From JBCBSS01 sp039819065 (lineage in GTDB: Bacteria > Bacteroidota > Bacteroidia > Cytophagales > Cyclobacteriaceae), in NCBI GenBank assembly GCA_039819065.1, contig JBCBSS010000027.1:1-57262 (forward strand): 57,262 nucleotides of DNA, written 5' to 3'. The notes beneath the pieces were generated by a model that saw nothing but the letters and a program-made list of their open reading frames with translations, was not told the DNA's origin and did not search any database. The number at the start of each line of letters is the position of its first letter. The stretch's first letter is position 1. Positions 19,901 through 28,204 of the stretch are shown in pieces. Made by a program: the position numbers and the translations under genes.

Positions 19901-21226
19901 CTAGATCTGGAGATTCCACTGCTTGGTGAAAGCTATGGTTCTTTCCGATATACAAAGGAAAATGGTCAGTTACAATCCCAGTTCCTAGGCATGGATGTAG
20001 ATTTTACTTTGCCCGGAAGCACCATGCATGTGGGAAATCAGTTGTTGGGCGCTCAAACTATCGAGCAGAATAAGTTCGAAGCTATTGGCTATATCAAACA
20101 TGAGGAGCAGGTGAAGCTATTTACCCGGCTGGTGAAGAATCTTGATTCTACCTATATCTATGTTGATCCATTACATCAGACATTACCCATTTCCGACGAT
20201 GGAAGCAATTGGATGGCTGAGGTCACGGGAGGTAGCAAGGTCATTCCTGGCAACTGGAACAAGTTTGTATTTGAGGCAGATTTGATGGGAATGAAAGGAG
20301 TTGAGGATTCCAAAAGAAGGAAGACTTTCACCATCAATGGTAGTATCAATGCAGAAAATGAAGGGCTTGATGTGAAAAATATCTCGGCCAGCTTTAGCGG
20401 TATGAAGGTCACTTATGACTTTGAGAATTCGCGCCTGACCGGTAGCCTAGACTTCCAGCAGAGTTTTGCTTCTGTAGATATCACGGGCCATGCCGACTTC
20501 CTTACTGATACGGATGGATGGCTTTTCATTGCCGGAGGAAGCTTTACCACCCCGGGCTTCGGCAAGTTGAGCGCTGGACTAGGCATAGGTAATTATGGTA
20601 ATATGAATACCCTGATAGCAGGGAATAGCATTGAATACCTGCTACTTCAAGAAGCCAGAAACAAACAGCTACCAGATATTTTCCAAAACGGCTTCTCCGG
20701 GTTCTTCTTCACCGGCATGAAGACCATTCCACAATTAACGTTGCCTAAAACTGGTTTTGACTTCCTGTTTGTGAGTGGCAGTCTGGAAATAGTCACTGGT
20801 TTTGATGCACGCTTATGGATGGGATTTGATGACGGCGCAACGGAATTTGGTATTGGTGTTATGGCCTTCTCTGAACTGACCCTCACGCTCGATATTGCCA
20901 TTACCTGTACCTCCCTCTATGGTTATCTGGGGGCAGAATTGATGGTGGAAGGCATGTATAACACTGGTTCAGGCAACTTCTCATTAGATGGTTGTGCGAG
21001 TATCTCTATTGCAGGAGCAGTTGAACAGTGCTTCCCCGTTTCCGCTTTAGTTCCGATCATTCCGCCGGTCTGCGAAGGTTGTGGCTCCACATGCGGTTCC
21101 ATTGGGGTAAAAGCCTTCATGCATTTCGATGCTGGTGGCGATATCGATGCTGGTTTTTCACTGGGTTCGTGTAGTGGAAATAACCCATTGAGCCAGGAAA
21201 TAAAAGATAAGTTTAATTGTAATTGA
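13931..21226 (+). CDS. Giant secreted protein with TANFOR-like repeats
   Basis: A 2431-residue protein whose start overlaps the upstream gene by 17 bases. A signal peptide (about 1-30, to FSALGQ) is followed by four repeats of about 125 residues (33-160, 167-284, 291-413, 423-550). Each begins with a PPY or PPF motif and ends GLP-x-GNY/RY followed by C or F, the pattern I associate with the Bacteroidota TANFOR domain. Next are an FN3-like segment (about 555-670), a very acidic linker (about 675-700) and several carboxypeptidase-regulatory-like folds (starting about 804, 1226 and 1463; e.g. GYIEDDQGNPV). A long C-terminal region of beta-repeats follows, then a tail with at least eight cysteines (CEGCGSTCGS) after residue 2330. 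No T9SS sorting domain is obvious at the end, so it may cross the outer membrane with the help of a partner. Function unknown. Confidence 0.9.
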   Translation: MGTVSRPTIPLRWVALITFCVLNAFSALGQDAIISFQLTPPYNQPLEEYKDQLNASITLPSQNDLSAFLGVSIFNDSRSIEIVSTPMGRKQLDLVPGGNMFSGSDFDDLIDLNRLSFRGVEPDQVIFDTGLPPGRYFFCLELYNERGEQISNTACTNIAVDIPPVAATLVFLPPYNVPFDNFQDQTTLTLTTRSAFSADLEMTITDVSGTISISKIAPITLEDGANILTGTDLDFYFSQGSFNTINGVTETQLFDAGLPQGNYFLTFKLLSEGVSVASASRQFVVPASAITLSARITPPFDNPLDELLGQTMLTVSSSTNLTDAYVTVEITGQRLNIVSDVNAVGSRIDLMSSVPEVLTAGDLINVNGTGVQFQGITQEDALNQGLPSGNYSVCFRLFDNGDRLLTEVASCFSLNVPPSTVSLTVQALPPYIRLVEDLYNMLRVSVSATRNVELAFSVRIQGDNGVAIVGKAMDRSLESFSLEKNMPQLLSGVDLLSLFEPGQLTITGTNRNDILFNGLPEGNYQICLTPVVVDGPQLENIREVCSNSFPVNLIEAPQLILPTCGETVDIQRGQIIPFNWLPAPGAPMDTEYTLKIVEMLIPGQNPYDALLTSTSPAFFEETVMGTNFLYGPAQPLLEPGRTYAYQVFVADEFERGNYTNDGLSQSCWFHVADVTTPDEEDEEDDGDGGIDIVPIDDNPFDDYFFPVTKVSGTLRYKFKEDDNRRGMSNVIARGNTVAPTNNPVQTNDNNTSTSSSGGVNLQNASLGQFKKLHNFSLSPVINQSDVSTTKSFPTSAGIHVKLIEGYVVFGKLYGQDVAGAFVTDPWGKPPKAIATTTTDQNGNFEFTFIQTDSLAFPLEISSNINSAIASGTFFKVYRLVVDNPYYCSPEMNIVVQPWEHIEVGNLVSYVKSYTLKVIAKSGSTGAFFNDQLGGVGVTIPEVVTKIKRTTSPMTWPQAEGQNLSGLSVSEVSTDANGEAIFNKLVRHNPSNSMDEYYITVATSEFIGEYNFQTKTENYPQTNPPWGPYTENASHVFNSEWEIEQYEQTITMLPKLPRVFGEVRAQQPPPELAQQPRRQQSSGANNGIGLYNSSFLNLMSSPLGQSGLNVSQYGDIYKEIPNWSEMVNTASLSDVTVRLWEFNNNWQTDGTEPVVKLHQQSDANGQFNFESLQLEINSEFAVEGPARVMTIEHPGYTKFVKSIPSAGFLKWGQQYEVDDILLEPDGFVYGYIEDDQGNPVKAEVFIGEFTSAMTIQSQEVQDILGIQGDLKEVFVIKAPSGGNVALSVVPDNPIYSSSDFEVTIDENNTKIPQNLGGFQVNLYKHRITLLVTEEKQPAGDPAQGNSFSYWYPPVKNALVRVTNLLDQGPETNTQSSQPSQGGLGVDQQGPPDLSKNVAFGEAIYGYTDENGVVTLSFSNNAQEFQIEVIPPADKDLVKEFITITSEPSGQPVYAGQVELAKAWSVSGMVTYGNDSTPLANARVYIDDDMEAFTDSSGYYNLKYIPQAFSEYTITAENKDNPLTLVADVKTIQMPFSGNLNFNLTEFTDFEIKELMGIPVTVKSITQNGSDYLLDGAFIDLPSNENFSAKEDETQLDFYQIPITSISKDGKQVAKAVNNTIALDEHKIDLINYTEFIARQVPNSGNQLIMMADLEGNGGLIGKVLLMNSSFHFNEQYMSFNEETSSTSSSGQNTQFNLTTNTQVSPVLDNLKRSYIDLFSNQSQFRLFDNQQNKNVFKTLTAGAYPLQAFGVSDQNNNDYEFKVQDFNAVAKKDGSYVYQDSLVLSTTLQIQNIPLSIPKELEVEVGDIIVTSEGFEQILGGTPLTFKLEDWLVTCPDWTLDPNSTGIQAPQGKIDFGLFTTEILNIKLLPNDLQLGGINLNKIKLGDLVPVELKQDVTTSFGIDQAAGADNKPHWVLSLIGQNGQPAAAVKGLPGMLSSDEITMQEVMLMSNSEQKMIIGNQNQALTFYNIIKVKPDKFTMLAGGLQLSATLDLEIPLLGESYGSFRYTKENGQLQSQFLGMDVDFTLPGSTMHVGNQLLGAQTIEQNKFEAIGYIKHEEQVKLFTRLVKNLDSTYIYVDPLHQTLPISDDGSNWMAEVTGGSKVIPGNWNKFVFEADLMGMKGVEDSKRRKTFTINGSINAENEGLDVKNISASFSGMKVTYDFENSRLTGSLDFQQSFASVDITGHADFLTDTDGWLFIAGGSFTTPGFGKLSAGLGIGNYGNMNTLIAGNSIEYLLLQEARNKQLPDIFQNGFSGFFFTGMKTIPQLTLPKTGFDFLFVSGSLEIVTGFDARLWMGFDDGATEFGIGVMAFSELTLTLDIAITCTSLYGYLGAELMVEGMYNTGSGNFSLDGCASISIAGAVEQCFPVSALVPIIPPVCEGCGSTCGSIGVKAFMHFDAGGDIDAGFSLGSCSGNNPLSQEIKDKFNCN

Positions 21227-21520
21227 TGAGTTATGATTAAGGTTCAAGAATTAAAAATTATTGCGGTTGGTGATAACACCAACCGCGGCGAGAGAGATTT
21301 TAAGTTAGTAGTTGGCCTTGATTCAAAAGCGTTAAGAAATTCAAGGAGTGTAGCGGTTAAGAAATCCATACTGTTTGAGCGAAGCGAGTTTATGGATTTT
21401 CAGCGGAACGGATTGAATTTTAGCTTTTTAATCACAGCCTTGACCTTTTTGCTTCGTTTTTGGGTCAAGCCAAAAATGAAGAGCCTTAGCGGCTTGAGCG
21501 GTTTAAGAAAGACCAATTGA
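21227..21520. repeat. Foldback repeat element with a perfect 10-bp hairpin
   Basis: The interval starts with a perfect stem, GCGGTTGGTG / CACCAACCGC, with loop ATAA (21263-21286), not followed by a T run. From 21314 to about 21445 the two halves form a long imperfect inverted repeat (GGCCTTGATTCAAAAGCG..., AAATCCATA / TATGGATTT) with a loop CTGTTTGAGCGAAGCGAG. A last small hairpin, CTTGACC / GGGTCAAG, follows. An open frame of 95 codons crosses it, but it merely reads through the foldback and looks spurious. It lies inside the secreted-protein block and may be a mobile intergenic element or act on the transcript. Confidence 0.65.
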
Positions 21521-21625
21521 CTGTTTTTAAATTGAAAATGATCTTAAGTCAATAGATATGATGACAACACTGACCAAAAAGGAAATAGGGGTATGCTTAA
21601 TACACAAAATTAAATTGTAGTTGAC

Positions 21626-23587
21626 ATGAAAAAGCTAATCATATTTGTTCTTATTTATTTGCCCTTTATGGCAATTGCACAAGAGGTTGAGCTTCATGAG
21701 ATGCAAACCGGCTATTTCGTGCCATTAGGCGAAGAAGTGCCAACTGACTTCTCCTACCGCCTAAGTCGTAAGTCTGGCTCCGGATCATTCGAAGTAATAG
21801 GAGAGTTCAGCGCACCAGCCACTAAAAACGAGTATACACAACAGCTTCAGGTCTTTCATAACCAGCACCCTTTATTGATGCTACCCATCGAAAGCCAAAT
21901 AGATCGAATCTGGGAAATCGCCAGTGCCCCTCAAAACAACGAACGACTACCGATACTCAGTCCAGTGATCGAGAATCTAGCGCTGGGCAGGGCTTTTTCA
22001 GATACTACTGTATCCGTAGGTCAGACATATCAATACAAGATCGAAAAGATATCTGGTGGGCAGATTGTGTCTACTAATTTAACTGTAGAACGAGCTTATT
22101 TTAGACCTAGAGAAGTGATTTTGCCTGATGCAGAGTACTTCAAACACACACTTTTTGAAGGTAAAGTGGTTATGCAGTGGCTCCTCTTTGACAAGAATGG
22201 ACTAACAGGAGTTGAAGTTTATCGTCAGGATAATCTTAGGGGTGGTTTCAATAGGATTGACATTCCGGTGGGGTTCAGGCAGAATCTCGATTCTACATTC
22301 ATTCACATCACAGACACGACGGCTAATCAATTCGAAGTTTACGAATACAAATTACGCCCTTATGACTTTTTCGGGAACCCCGGAGCATTCACTCAGGTGG
22401 CTAAGATCAGCAATTTCACCACCCATGATTTTCCGAAGCTCGAAACCTTTAGTGCTGTTGCCCTGGATAACAGACAAGTGAAAATCCAATGGCAAATGGA
22501 ATACAAGCCTTTCATCCGCAGTATCAAGATATTACGAAGTATGTCATTTGATGATGGTTTTGAAGAAATAACTGAAGTCTCACCAAGTGATTCTGCATTT
22601 GTGGATGTGCTACCGATTTCCATGGAAAACTACTACTACCGGCTTAGGGTCAATGGCCCCGATGAAATAGGTGTGACCTCGTCTTCAACTTTCGTTTTGT
22701 ATGAAAGTGATCTAGTACCTGACCCTCCCGCACAGGTAGCCGCACGTACCATGGATAGAGGAGTACATTTGAAGTGGGAAGATCGCCAGCGCAATATTCA
22801 TGGGTATTATGTTTATCGGCAGTTCAGGGATGAAGGCTTTGTCCAGATATCAGAACCGGTACTTCGAGATTCTATTGGCATTTATCAATTCGTTGATTCT
22901 ACACAAAACCTACGCGGTGATCGTTTCTATGACTATGCTATCAAAAGTATCAGCGATAGTTATGTATTAAGCCCCTTCTCCGATACACTGACGGCCAGGC
23001 CAGGTATAACCGTGGCTATTGCTTCACCGAGAAATTTGAGGGGTAGAAAAGCGGATGGTAAAGTCCATCTTTTCTGGGAGGATCAAAGTATAGTGGATAA
23101 CAACCTCATCGGCTACAAACTCTTTCGGAAGAAGTCTTTCGATGAAGAGTTTAAAGTGCTGCATGATTCCTTACTAAGTACCCAAACCAATCATTTTACT
23201 GATACTCTTATCGAAAAAGGTTATGCTTATGATTATGCGGTCAAGTCTTACAACTATTTCGGTGGTCAAAGTGAGTTCAGTGATACAATTCAATTTGCCT
23301 TCTATCTGCCATTACCAAGTCCACCTGCTGGAGTCAAGGCTCAAAAGACCAGTGAAGGCATTCGTATTCTTTGGGGTAAGGTGTTTTTGAATGACCTCAA
23401 AGGGTTCAGCGTTTATAAGTATTTGCCTGATCAGGAGCCTTTGTTAGTAGCTGAGCTATTGGGAGACGAGCAACATTTTGTGGATGATCAAGTGCAAAAA
23501 GGTCAGCTCTATTTCTATTATGTGACCAGCAAAAACGAGCAGGAGATTGAGGGTAGGGCTAGTGAGGTTGTGAGTGTGAGGTATTAG
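21626..23587 (+). CDS. Secreted fibronectin type III-like multi-domain protein
   Basis: A 653-residue protein with a clear signal peptide (MKKLIIFVLIYLPFMAIAQ). Repeated segments such as VHLKWEDRQRNIHGYYVYRQ, VHLFWEDQSIVDNNLIGYKL and IRILWGKVFLNDLKGFSVYK, each followed by F-x-D-x-x-x-x-G-x-x-Y-x-Y, are diagnostic of tandem FN3 folds (at least five). It ends VVSVRY without a T9SS sorting domain. It is 399 bases after the giant TANFOR-like protein on the same strand, separated only by the foldback element, so it probably belongs to the same system. FN3 proteins mediate protein or surface contacts. A decayed fragment resembling its C-terminus is found at 28205. Confidence 0.9.
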   Translation: MKKLIIFVLIYLPFMAIAQEVELHEMQTGYFVPLGEEVPTDFSYRLSRKSGSGSFEVIGEFSAPATKNEYTQQLQVFHNQHPLLMLPIESQIDRIWEIASAPQNNERLPILSPVIENLALGRAFSDTTVSVGQTYQYKIEKISGGQIVSTNLTVERAYFRPREVILPDAEYFKHTLFEGKVVMQWLLFDKNGLTGVEVYRQDNLRGGFNRIDIPVGFRQNLDSTFIHITDTTANQFEVYEYKLRPYDFFGNPGAFTQVAKISNFTTHDFPKLETFSAVALDNRQVKIQWQMEYKPFIRSIKILRSMSFDDGFEEITEVSPSDSAFVDVLPISMENYYYRLRVNGPDEIGVTSSSTFVLYESDLVPDPPAQVAARTMDRGVHLKWEDRQRNIHGYYVYRQFRDEGFVQISEPVLRDSIGIYQFVDSTQNLRGDRFYDYAIKSISDSYVLSPFSDTLTARPGITVAIASPRNLRGRKADGKVHLFWEDQSIVDNNLIGYKLFRKKSFDEEFKVLHDSLLSTQTNHFTDTLIEKGYAYDYAVKSYNYFGGQSEFSDTIQFAFYLPLPSPPAGVKAQKTSEGIRILWGKVFLNDLKGFSVYKYLPDQEPLLVAELLGDEQHFVDDQVQKGQLYFYYVTSKNEQEIEGRASEVVSVRY

Positions 23588-23697
23588 GTTGACGTCCTAG
23601 TTATTTTCTACCTTTTTTAACTGCCTATTCAAACATCATTCCGTATCTGTTGGCTGACGGAGGTGAAATTCTTACCACTTTAACAAACAGCCTCGGC

Positions 23698-24699
23698 TTA
23701 CCTATCCAACGCCATTTGCTCTGCAGTAATTATGAAGTCTTGCCAACTGGGTGAATTTGAATTGCGCAGGTTTTCAAAATCCGAGTGCGTTTTTATTTCA
23801 TCCAATCCATCCCAGCCTCTGGCCATGGCTTTGGTTAAAAAGGAAGTAGCTTCTTTCATTTGTTCATGATTGGAGAGTGACAATGCCTTGGATGCCAGTA
23901 CCAAATCATCTGTAGTTACAGCACCATCGGCTATCGTTACTAGTAGATATTTATCAGCGGCAGCTTTATAGTCTTTCGCCTTCATCGCTTGTTGCGCTTC
24001 AGCCACATTTTTTTCATATTCCGCTACTATTTTTTCTGATCGCTTTTTCGCCTCTTCGGCTGACGGTACCTGATACTCAAAACCCATAGATTTGGCATAT
24101 TCTTCTACATGATAGTCGATACCCATCTCTTCACGTCGATTTTGGACGTTAGACTCATCATTTATAGCATAAAATGTTCCCTCCATCAATCCGTTGTTAC
24201 TTCTACTTTGTGTAGCGTACAGTTGCTTTTTTGCTTGAGATACTTGAACACGGTCATACAGATAAGCATAGTTGCTTGGGTCTGCTTGCCCGTTGTCAAC
24301 AGCAGCTTTCAAAAGAGGTAAGCATTTGGCCTGAAATAATGGATTTCGGTCAGAATGTTGCACAATTAGCCATGCACCATTGCTAGCCCTTCTTCCCACC
24401 AGATCATAAGTCGGCCATCCATGTTCTTGTACAATTTCACGCATTCGGGCCGTGTTCGCACGATCTGAGGCTATCAATTTTTGTGTGAGTTCTTTAAACT
24501 TTGGAGTTTCGCTTTTCTGTTTTTTGTAAAGTGTAGACCATTTAATTCTCATTTTCTGATCCGCATCTCGCATACTCATTATCTCTTCGCTTATCGCCGG
24601 AAGCTTGACGGACTCTTTGTTTTTCTGTGCACCAGCCTCGGTACTTACTACAGAAATGATCATAACCATTGCAAGAAAAATAACTGTGCTCTTTTTCAT
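23698..24699 (-). CDS. DUF6624-type exported protein
   Basis: Translated from the internal ATG at 24699, giving MKKSTVIFLAMVMIISV and a signal peptide to EAGAQ. A frame nine codons longer exists but would put MSQLAKQVK before the signal peptide. The mature protein of about 310 residues has the motif series MRDADQKMR, WPTYDLVGRRASNGAWLIVQH, FQAKCLPLL and AYLYDRVQ, which fits the DUF6624 family of unknown function. The C-terminal 110 residues are helical and may carry a TPR-like pair (AAADKYLLVTI). It stands alone and is convergent with the FN3 gene. Confidence 0.8.
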   Translation of the reverse strand: MKKSTVIFLAMVMIISVVSTEAGAQKNKESVKLPAISEEIMSMRDADQKMRIKWSTLYKKQKSETPKFKELTQKLIASDRANTARMREIVQEHGWPTYDLVGRRASNGAWLIVQHSDRNPLFQAKCLPLLKAAVDNGQADPSNYAYLYDRVQVSQAKKQLYATQSRSNNGLMEGTFYAINDESNVQNRREEMGIDYHVEEYAKSMGFEYQVPSAEEAKKRSEKIVAEYEKNVAEAQQAMKAKDYKAAADKYLLVTIADGAVTTDDLVLASKALSLSNHEQMKEATSFLTKAMARGWDGLDEIKTHSDFENLRNSNSPSWQDFIITAEQMALDR

Positions 24700-24999
24700 T
24701 TTTACCTGTTTTGCCAATTGCGACATACAATATAATACTTTATGACAACGGTATTAATGCATAATCGTGTAATAACTGTTTTCAATGGCTTGAAAATAGC
24801 TCAGGTGTAGGAGTTTAATTTACTCGACTTAAGGGTGAGAATAAATGGCTTGTGTTTTTCAAATCAAACTATTCTGACAGAACAAATCACCTGACTATTT
24901 ATTGATGCTAAGAATACTTTTAATCGTGACCCACCTTTACTAGAAAGTTGACTTCCTACTATGGAACTGGGGTGGAAAAAACAAATCTATTAAGGTCTC

Positions 25000-27402
25000 T
25001 TAATCATTTTTAAGCGTCTCAACCGGGTTAAGTCTGGCTATTCTGATAGAATGAAAGCTGGTAATAGCGAAGGTCAAGAAAAGGGTTATTGCCCCTGCCA
25101 ATAAGAATAGTAGCCAGTCTATCTCTACAGAAAATTCGAAATTGCTTAACCAATTGTTCATGGTTATATAGGTGATAGGCCAGGCAATGATATTGGAAAT
25201 GATCACGAGCATGATGAATTTTTTGGATAGCAAAAAGACCATGCTATCTGTACGGCCTCCCAGTACTCGCCGGATACTGACTTCCTTTACCCGACCTTTG
25301 ATAATGTAAGAGCTCAACCCAAAAATGCCTATACAACCTATCAAGAGTGCCAAACCAAGGGCAATATCCATCAGTACAGCTAGCTTTTCTTCCTTTTGAT
25401 AAAGTAATTCCATGCGCTGGTCTAATAGCTGATATTCTATAGGCCAAAGCTCGCCAAAACTGGTCCAAACGGCATTCACCTTATCTAAAAGACCCGCATA
25501 GTCATTGGTGCTAAACTTCAAAAGATAATACCGGTTGCCACCTGCCAAAATGAATACGGTGGGCTTGATAGAACTGTGCAGTGACTCATGATTGTAATCC
25601 TTCATCACACCAATGATCTTTCCCCTCATTCCTATTTCATCAGAACCAGCACCGAACATCTCTAATTTTTTACCTACCGGATCTGCTTGCCATCCAAGTT
25701 CTTTCACGGCCGATTCATTTAGAATAAATGCCTCATCATAATCTGTGGGAAAGTCTTTGCTGAAAAATCTGCCATCAATCAAGTCGATATTGAGCGTTTC
25801 TAGAAAATCGTAGCCTACAGAAGAGATAGGTAGTAAAACCGGGTCTGATCTAGTGCCGCCTTCTGGAACAAAGCGAATTGAGTTAACGCTTTCGCCCGGA
25901 GCATCGTACACTCCTGAAACGCTCAGTACATCGGGAATTCGTAATAACTCGTTCTTGAAAGCCTCGAAGTTTTCATCTTGCTCTTGCTGTGCTTTGATCA
26001 ATAGTACATTCTCTTTGTCGAACCCTAAATCTTTATTGGCTAGAAATTTTTGCTGTTGATGAATGGTAATTACGCTCACGATCAGTCCCGCTGAATACAT
26101 GAATTGTGCACCAACCAAGAGTTCTTTTATCCCGATTTTCCGCCTACTTGCCTTAGCACTTTTGCGAAGGGAATATACTCCAAATTTAGATAGGTGAATG
26201 GCTGGGTATATACCGGCCAATAAAGCTAAAAGTAAGATTATTAGGAGGAAAAGCCCTATGTATTCCGGCGTTAAGTAGCTACCGAGATCAATGGACTTAC
26301 CCACTAACAGATTAAGGAGTGGAACCGTGAAATAAGTGACTACTATGGCTAGAGCCCCGGCAACCAAGCATATGGTAAAAGTTTCAAAAAGGACTTGAGC
26401 TATGATATTGACATTGGATGCCCCGAGCACTTTTTTTATACTCACTTTTTCAGCTCTGGCTGCACTTTGGGCGTTCATCAAGTTGACAAAATTGAAACCC
26501 GCTATAAACAAAAGGATAATCGCCAATATGGAAAATATTCTGATATTAGAAAGGCTTCCATTCGCTTGTATCTCCCTAATCAAATCCGAGGTGAGGTGTA
26601 TATTGTCTATTCTTTGAAGCTTAAGGGTACTGTTGTCTTTCCACGCCTCAGGAAAATTGTCTTTGACGAAGGCAGGTAGTTGATCCTCCACTAGTGCTTT
26701 TTGCGAACCCTCTTCAAATTGGACGTAGGTCCATACGCCCGTCCAAAACCACTTATTCTCAGGACCACTGATCCCTCGTGTCTGTTGCCATAGGCTTAGC
26801 TGCAAGGACAATGGTGCAAGAAAGTCAAACGCTATATGGGAGTTATGGAAATCACGCACTAATCCGGTCACCTCAAGAGGTTGCTCATTATTGTATTTGA
26901 TGAACTTGCCAATGGGGTCTTCACTTCCAAAATACTTTTTAGCCATTGACTCTGTGATTACGACACTATTTGGATGTTTGAGCACTCGGTTAGCCTCACC
27001 TCTGATAAGCTCAAAGCCAAATAGTTCAAAGAATGAGGAGTCTGCAAAGAGGAATCGATTTTCGAGGAACTTATGGTCTTCATAAACGATAAGAGGCACT
27101 CTTGGCTGGTACAATCTGATGGTTTTCTTGACTCCGGGGTAAGTAGCCTTAAGCTTTTCAGCAAGTGGAAATTGACATCTGGCTTCGTCATAGACAATAC
27201 CTGCGGACACTATTTCTGCAGTTATCCTATAGATGTTCTCATGATCTTGGTGGAACTTGTCATACTTTAACTCATCATCAACGAACAACCAGATATTGAA
27301 ACAAGCTGCCAAGCCTAATAGCAAACAGAAGATGCTGATCACAGAGTAGGCTTTGTTTTTAAGCAAACTCCTAATGGAAGTGTTTAGTACGTCTTTCAAC
27401 AT
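25000..27402 (-). CDS. MacB/FtsX-type ABC transporter permease
   Basis: An approximately 800-residue permease of the Bacteroidota double-length type. From the ATG at 27402 it starts MLKDVLNTSIRSLLKNKAYS, the canonical family beginning; the frame is open 20 codons further upstream, but that extension is not typical. Four membrane segments at the start, two in the middle (IFSILAIILLFIAGFNFVN) and three at the end flank two MacB_PCD periplasmic domains. FtsX motifs include KKVLGASNVNI and RRVLGGRTDSM. No ATPase gene is adjacent, as is usual for these dispersed permeases; the partner would be a MacB-like ATPase elsewhere. Likely role: mechanotransmission-driven export of peptides, lipoproteins or drugs. 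Transcribed after the lipoprotein gene at 27471, perhaps with it. Confidence 0.93.
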   Translation of the reverse strand: MLKDVLNTSIRSLLKNKAYSVISIFCLLLGLAACFNIWLFVDDELKYDKFHQDHENIYRITAEIVSAGIVYDEARCQFPLAEKLKATYPGVKKTIRLYQPRVPLIVYEDHKFLENRFLFADSSFFELFGFELIRGEANRVLKHPNSVVITESMAKKYFGSEDPIGKFIKYNNEQPLEVTGLVRDFHNSHIAFDFLAPLSLQLSLWQQTRGISGPENKWFWTGVWTYVQFEEGSQKALVEDQLPAFVKDNFPEAWKDNSTLKLQRIDNIHLTSDLIREIQANGSLSNIRIFSILAIILLFIAGFNFVNLMNAQSAARAEKVSIKKVLGASNVNIIAQVLFETFTICLVAGALAIVVTYFTVPLLNLLVGKSIDLGSYLTPEYIGLFLLIILLLALLAGIYPAIHLSKFGVYSLRKSAKASRRKIGIKELLVGAQFMYSAGLIVSVITIHQQQKFLANKDLGFDKENVLLIKAQQEQDENFEAFKNELLRIPDVLSVSGVYDAPGESVNSIRFVPEGGTRSDPVLLPISSVGYDFLETLNIDLIDGRFFSKDFPTDYDEAFILNESAVKELGWQADPVGKKLEMFGAGSDEIGMRGKIIGVMKDYNHESLHSSIKPTVFILAGGNRYYLLKFSTNDYAGLLDKVNAVWTSFGELWPIEYQLLDQRMELLYQKEEKLAVLMDIALGLALLIGCIGIFGLSSYIIKGRVKEVSIRRVLGGRTDSMVFLLSKKFIMLVIISNIIAWPITYITMNNWLSNFEFSVEIDWLLFLLAGAITLFLTFAITSFHSIRIARLNPVETLKND

Positions 27403-27470
27403 GGTTGTATCATTTGGTTTTCTAATCGGCTGGAAAATCTCAAAGTACATTTCACCGGCCAAGGTTGGTA

Positions 27471-28037
27471 TTACTCAGGGTTTGCCTCAACCGTCGTTTC
27501 AGTTCTTTTGAGGGCCACAAGTTCTTCGCTGAGTTCATCACCTTTTCGGTATTTGAAAACGATATGCAGACTGTCGTTTGACAAGAAATTCAAACCGGCG
27601 CCATATACATGGCCTCTTTCACTTTCCTTATTAGTGATGTCTACGAAATCAAATTCTACAGCGTTGTTGGTGAAAGAGGTCGCTTTCAGTCTTGGCTGAT
27701 TATGCATACAAAAGTGTGTCATTCTCAATGACGAAAGGCCGTCCATATGATAGACACTGGTCATGGTGATATTACCTTTCTCATCCAACAGGTTTTCAAT
27801 TACGGCTGATTCTTGTCCATTGAGTGTATACCTGGCTTTCACGTATCCAGTACCTTTCATTGCGCCGGTCCATTCAAAATACCCTTCCCATTCCCCTTCT
27901 AAGCTTTTGATTTGATTGTATGTTCCTGATAAGCCCTGTTCATTTAGAAGAGCGGTTTTTTCATTGGACTCTATGTATTGACATCCAATGAAAAACAGGA
28001 GTAAAGGCATGGTTAATACAATGTTTAGAGTTCTCAT
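27471..28037 (-). CDS. Lipoprotein of unknown function, DUF1579/lipocalin-like
   Basis: A 188-residue protein with a lipoprotein signal (PLLLFFIGCQ; lipid-carrying Cys at 19). The rest is beta-rich with a start typical of calycin-type folds, SLEGEWEGYFEWTGAMKGTG, and further strands such as GYVKARYTLNG and LHIVFKYRKG. This resembles DUF1579-like proteins, but the match is by pattern only. It is immediately upstream of the ABC permease on the same strand (69 bases to its preferred start) and may be co-expressed with it. Confidence 0.7.
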   Translation of the reverse strand: MRTLNIVLTMPLLLFFIGCQYIESNEKTALLNEQGLSGTYNQIKSLEGEWEGYFEWTGAMKGTGYVKARYTLNGQESAVIENLLDEKGNITMTSVYHMDGLSSLRMTHFCMHNQPRLKATSFTNNAVEFDFVDITNKESERGHVYGAGLNFLSNDSLHIVFKYRKGDELSEELVALKRTETTVEANPE

Positions 28038-28139
28038 CAGCTTATTACGATCCTTAGATAGTTGCCTTAAGTGGTTCCAATAATTTCATTTGTTCATCCT
28101 TAATCTTACCATCATTGGCCATTTACAGGGAAAATCCGA

Positions 28140-28175
28140 TAATATTTGACTTAATATTTGACTTAATATTTGATT
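28140..28175. repeat. Three 12-bp tandem repeats, TAATATTTGACT
   Basis: Units lie at 28140-28151, 28152-28163 and 28164-28175, the third ending ATT. Each contains ATATTTG, close to the Bacteroidota -7 element on the plus strand. The array lies between the lipoprotein start and the gene fragments. It may be a binding site array or simple slippage. Confidence 0.75.
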
Positions 28176-28204
28176 GTTTTAACACACCTGACCAATTAAG
28201 GTGA

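Noticed and set aside
21233..21520. Open frame of 95 codons on the plus strand
   Set aside because: It reads straight through a foldback repeat, has no signal or family features, and its sequence is explained by the inverted repeat.
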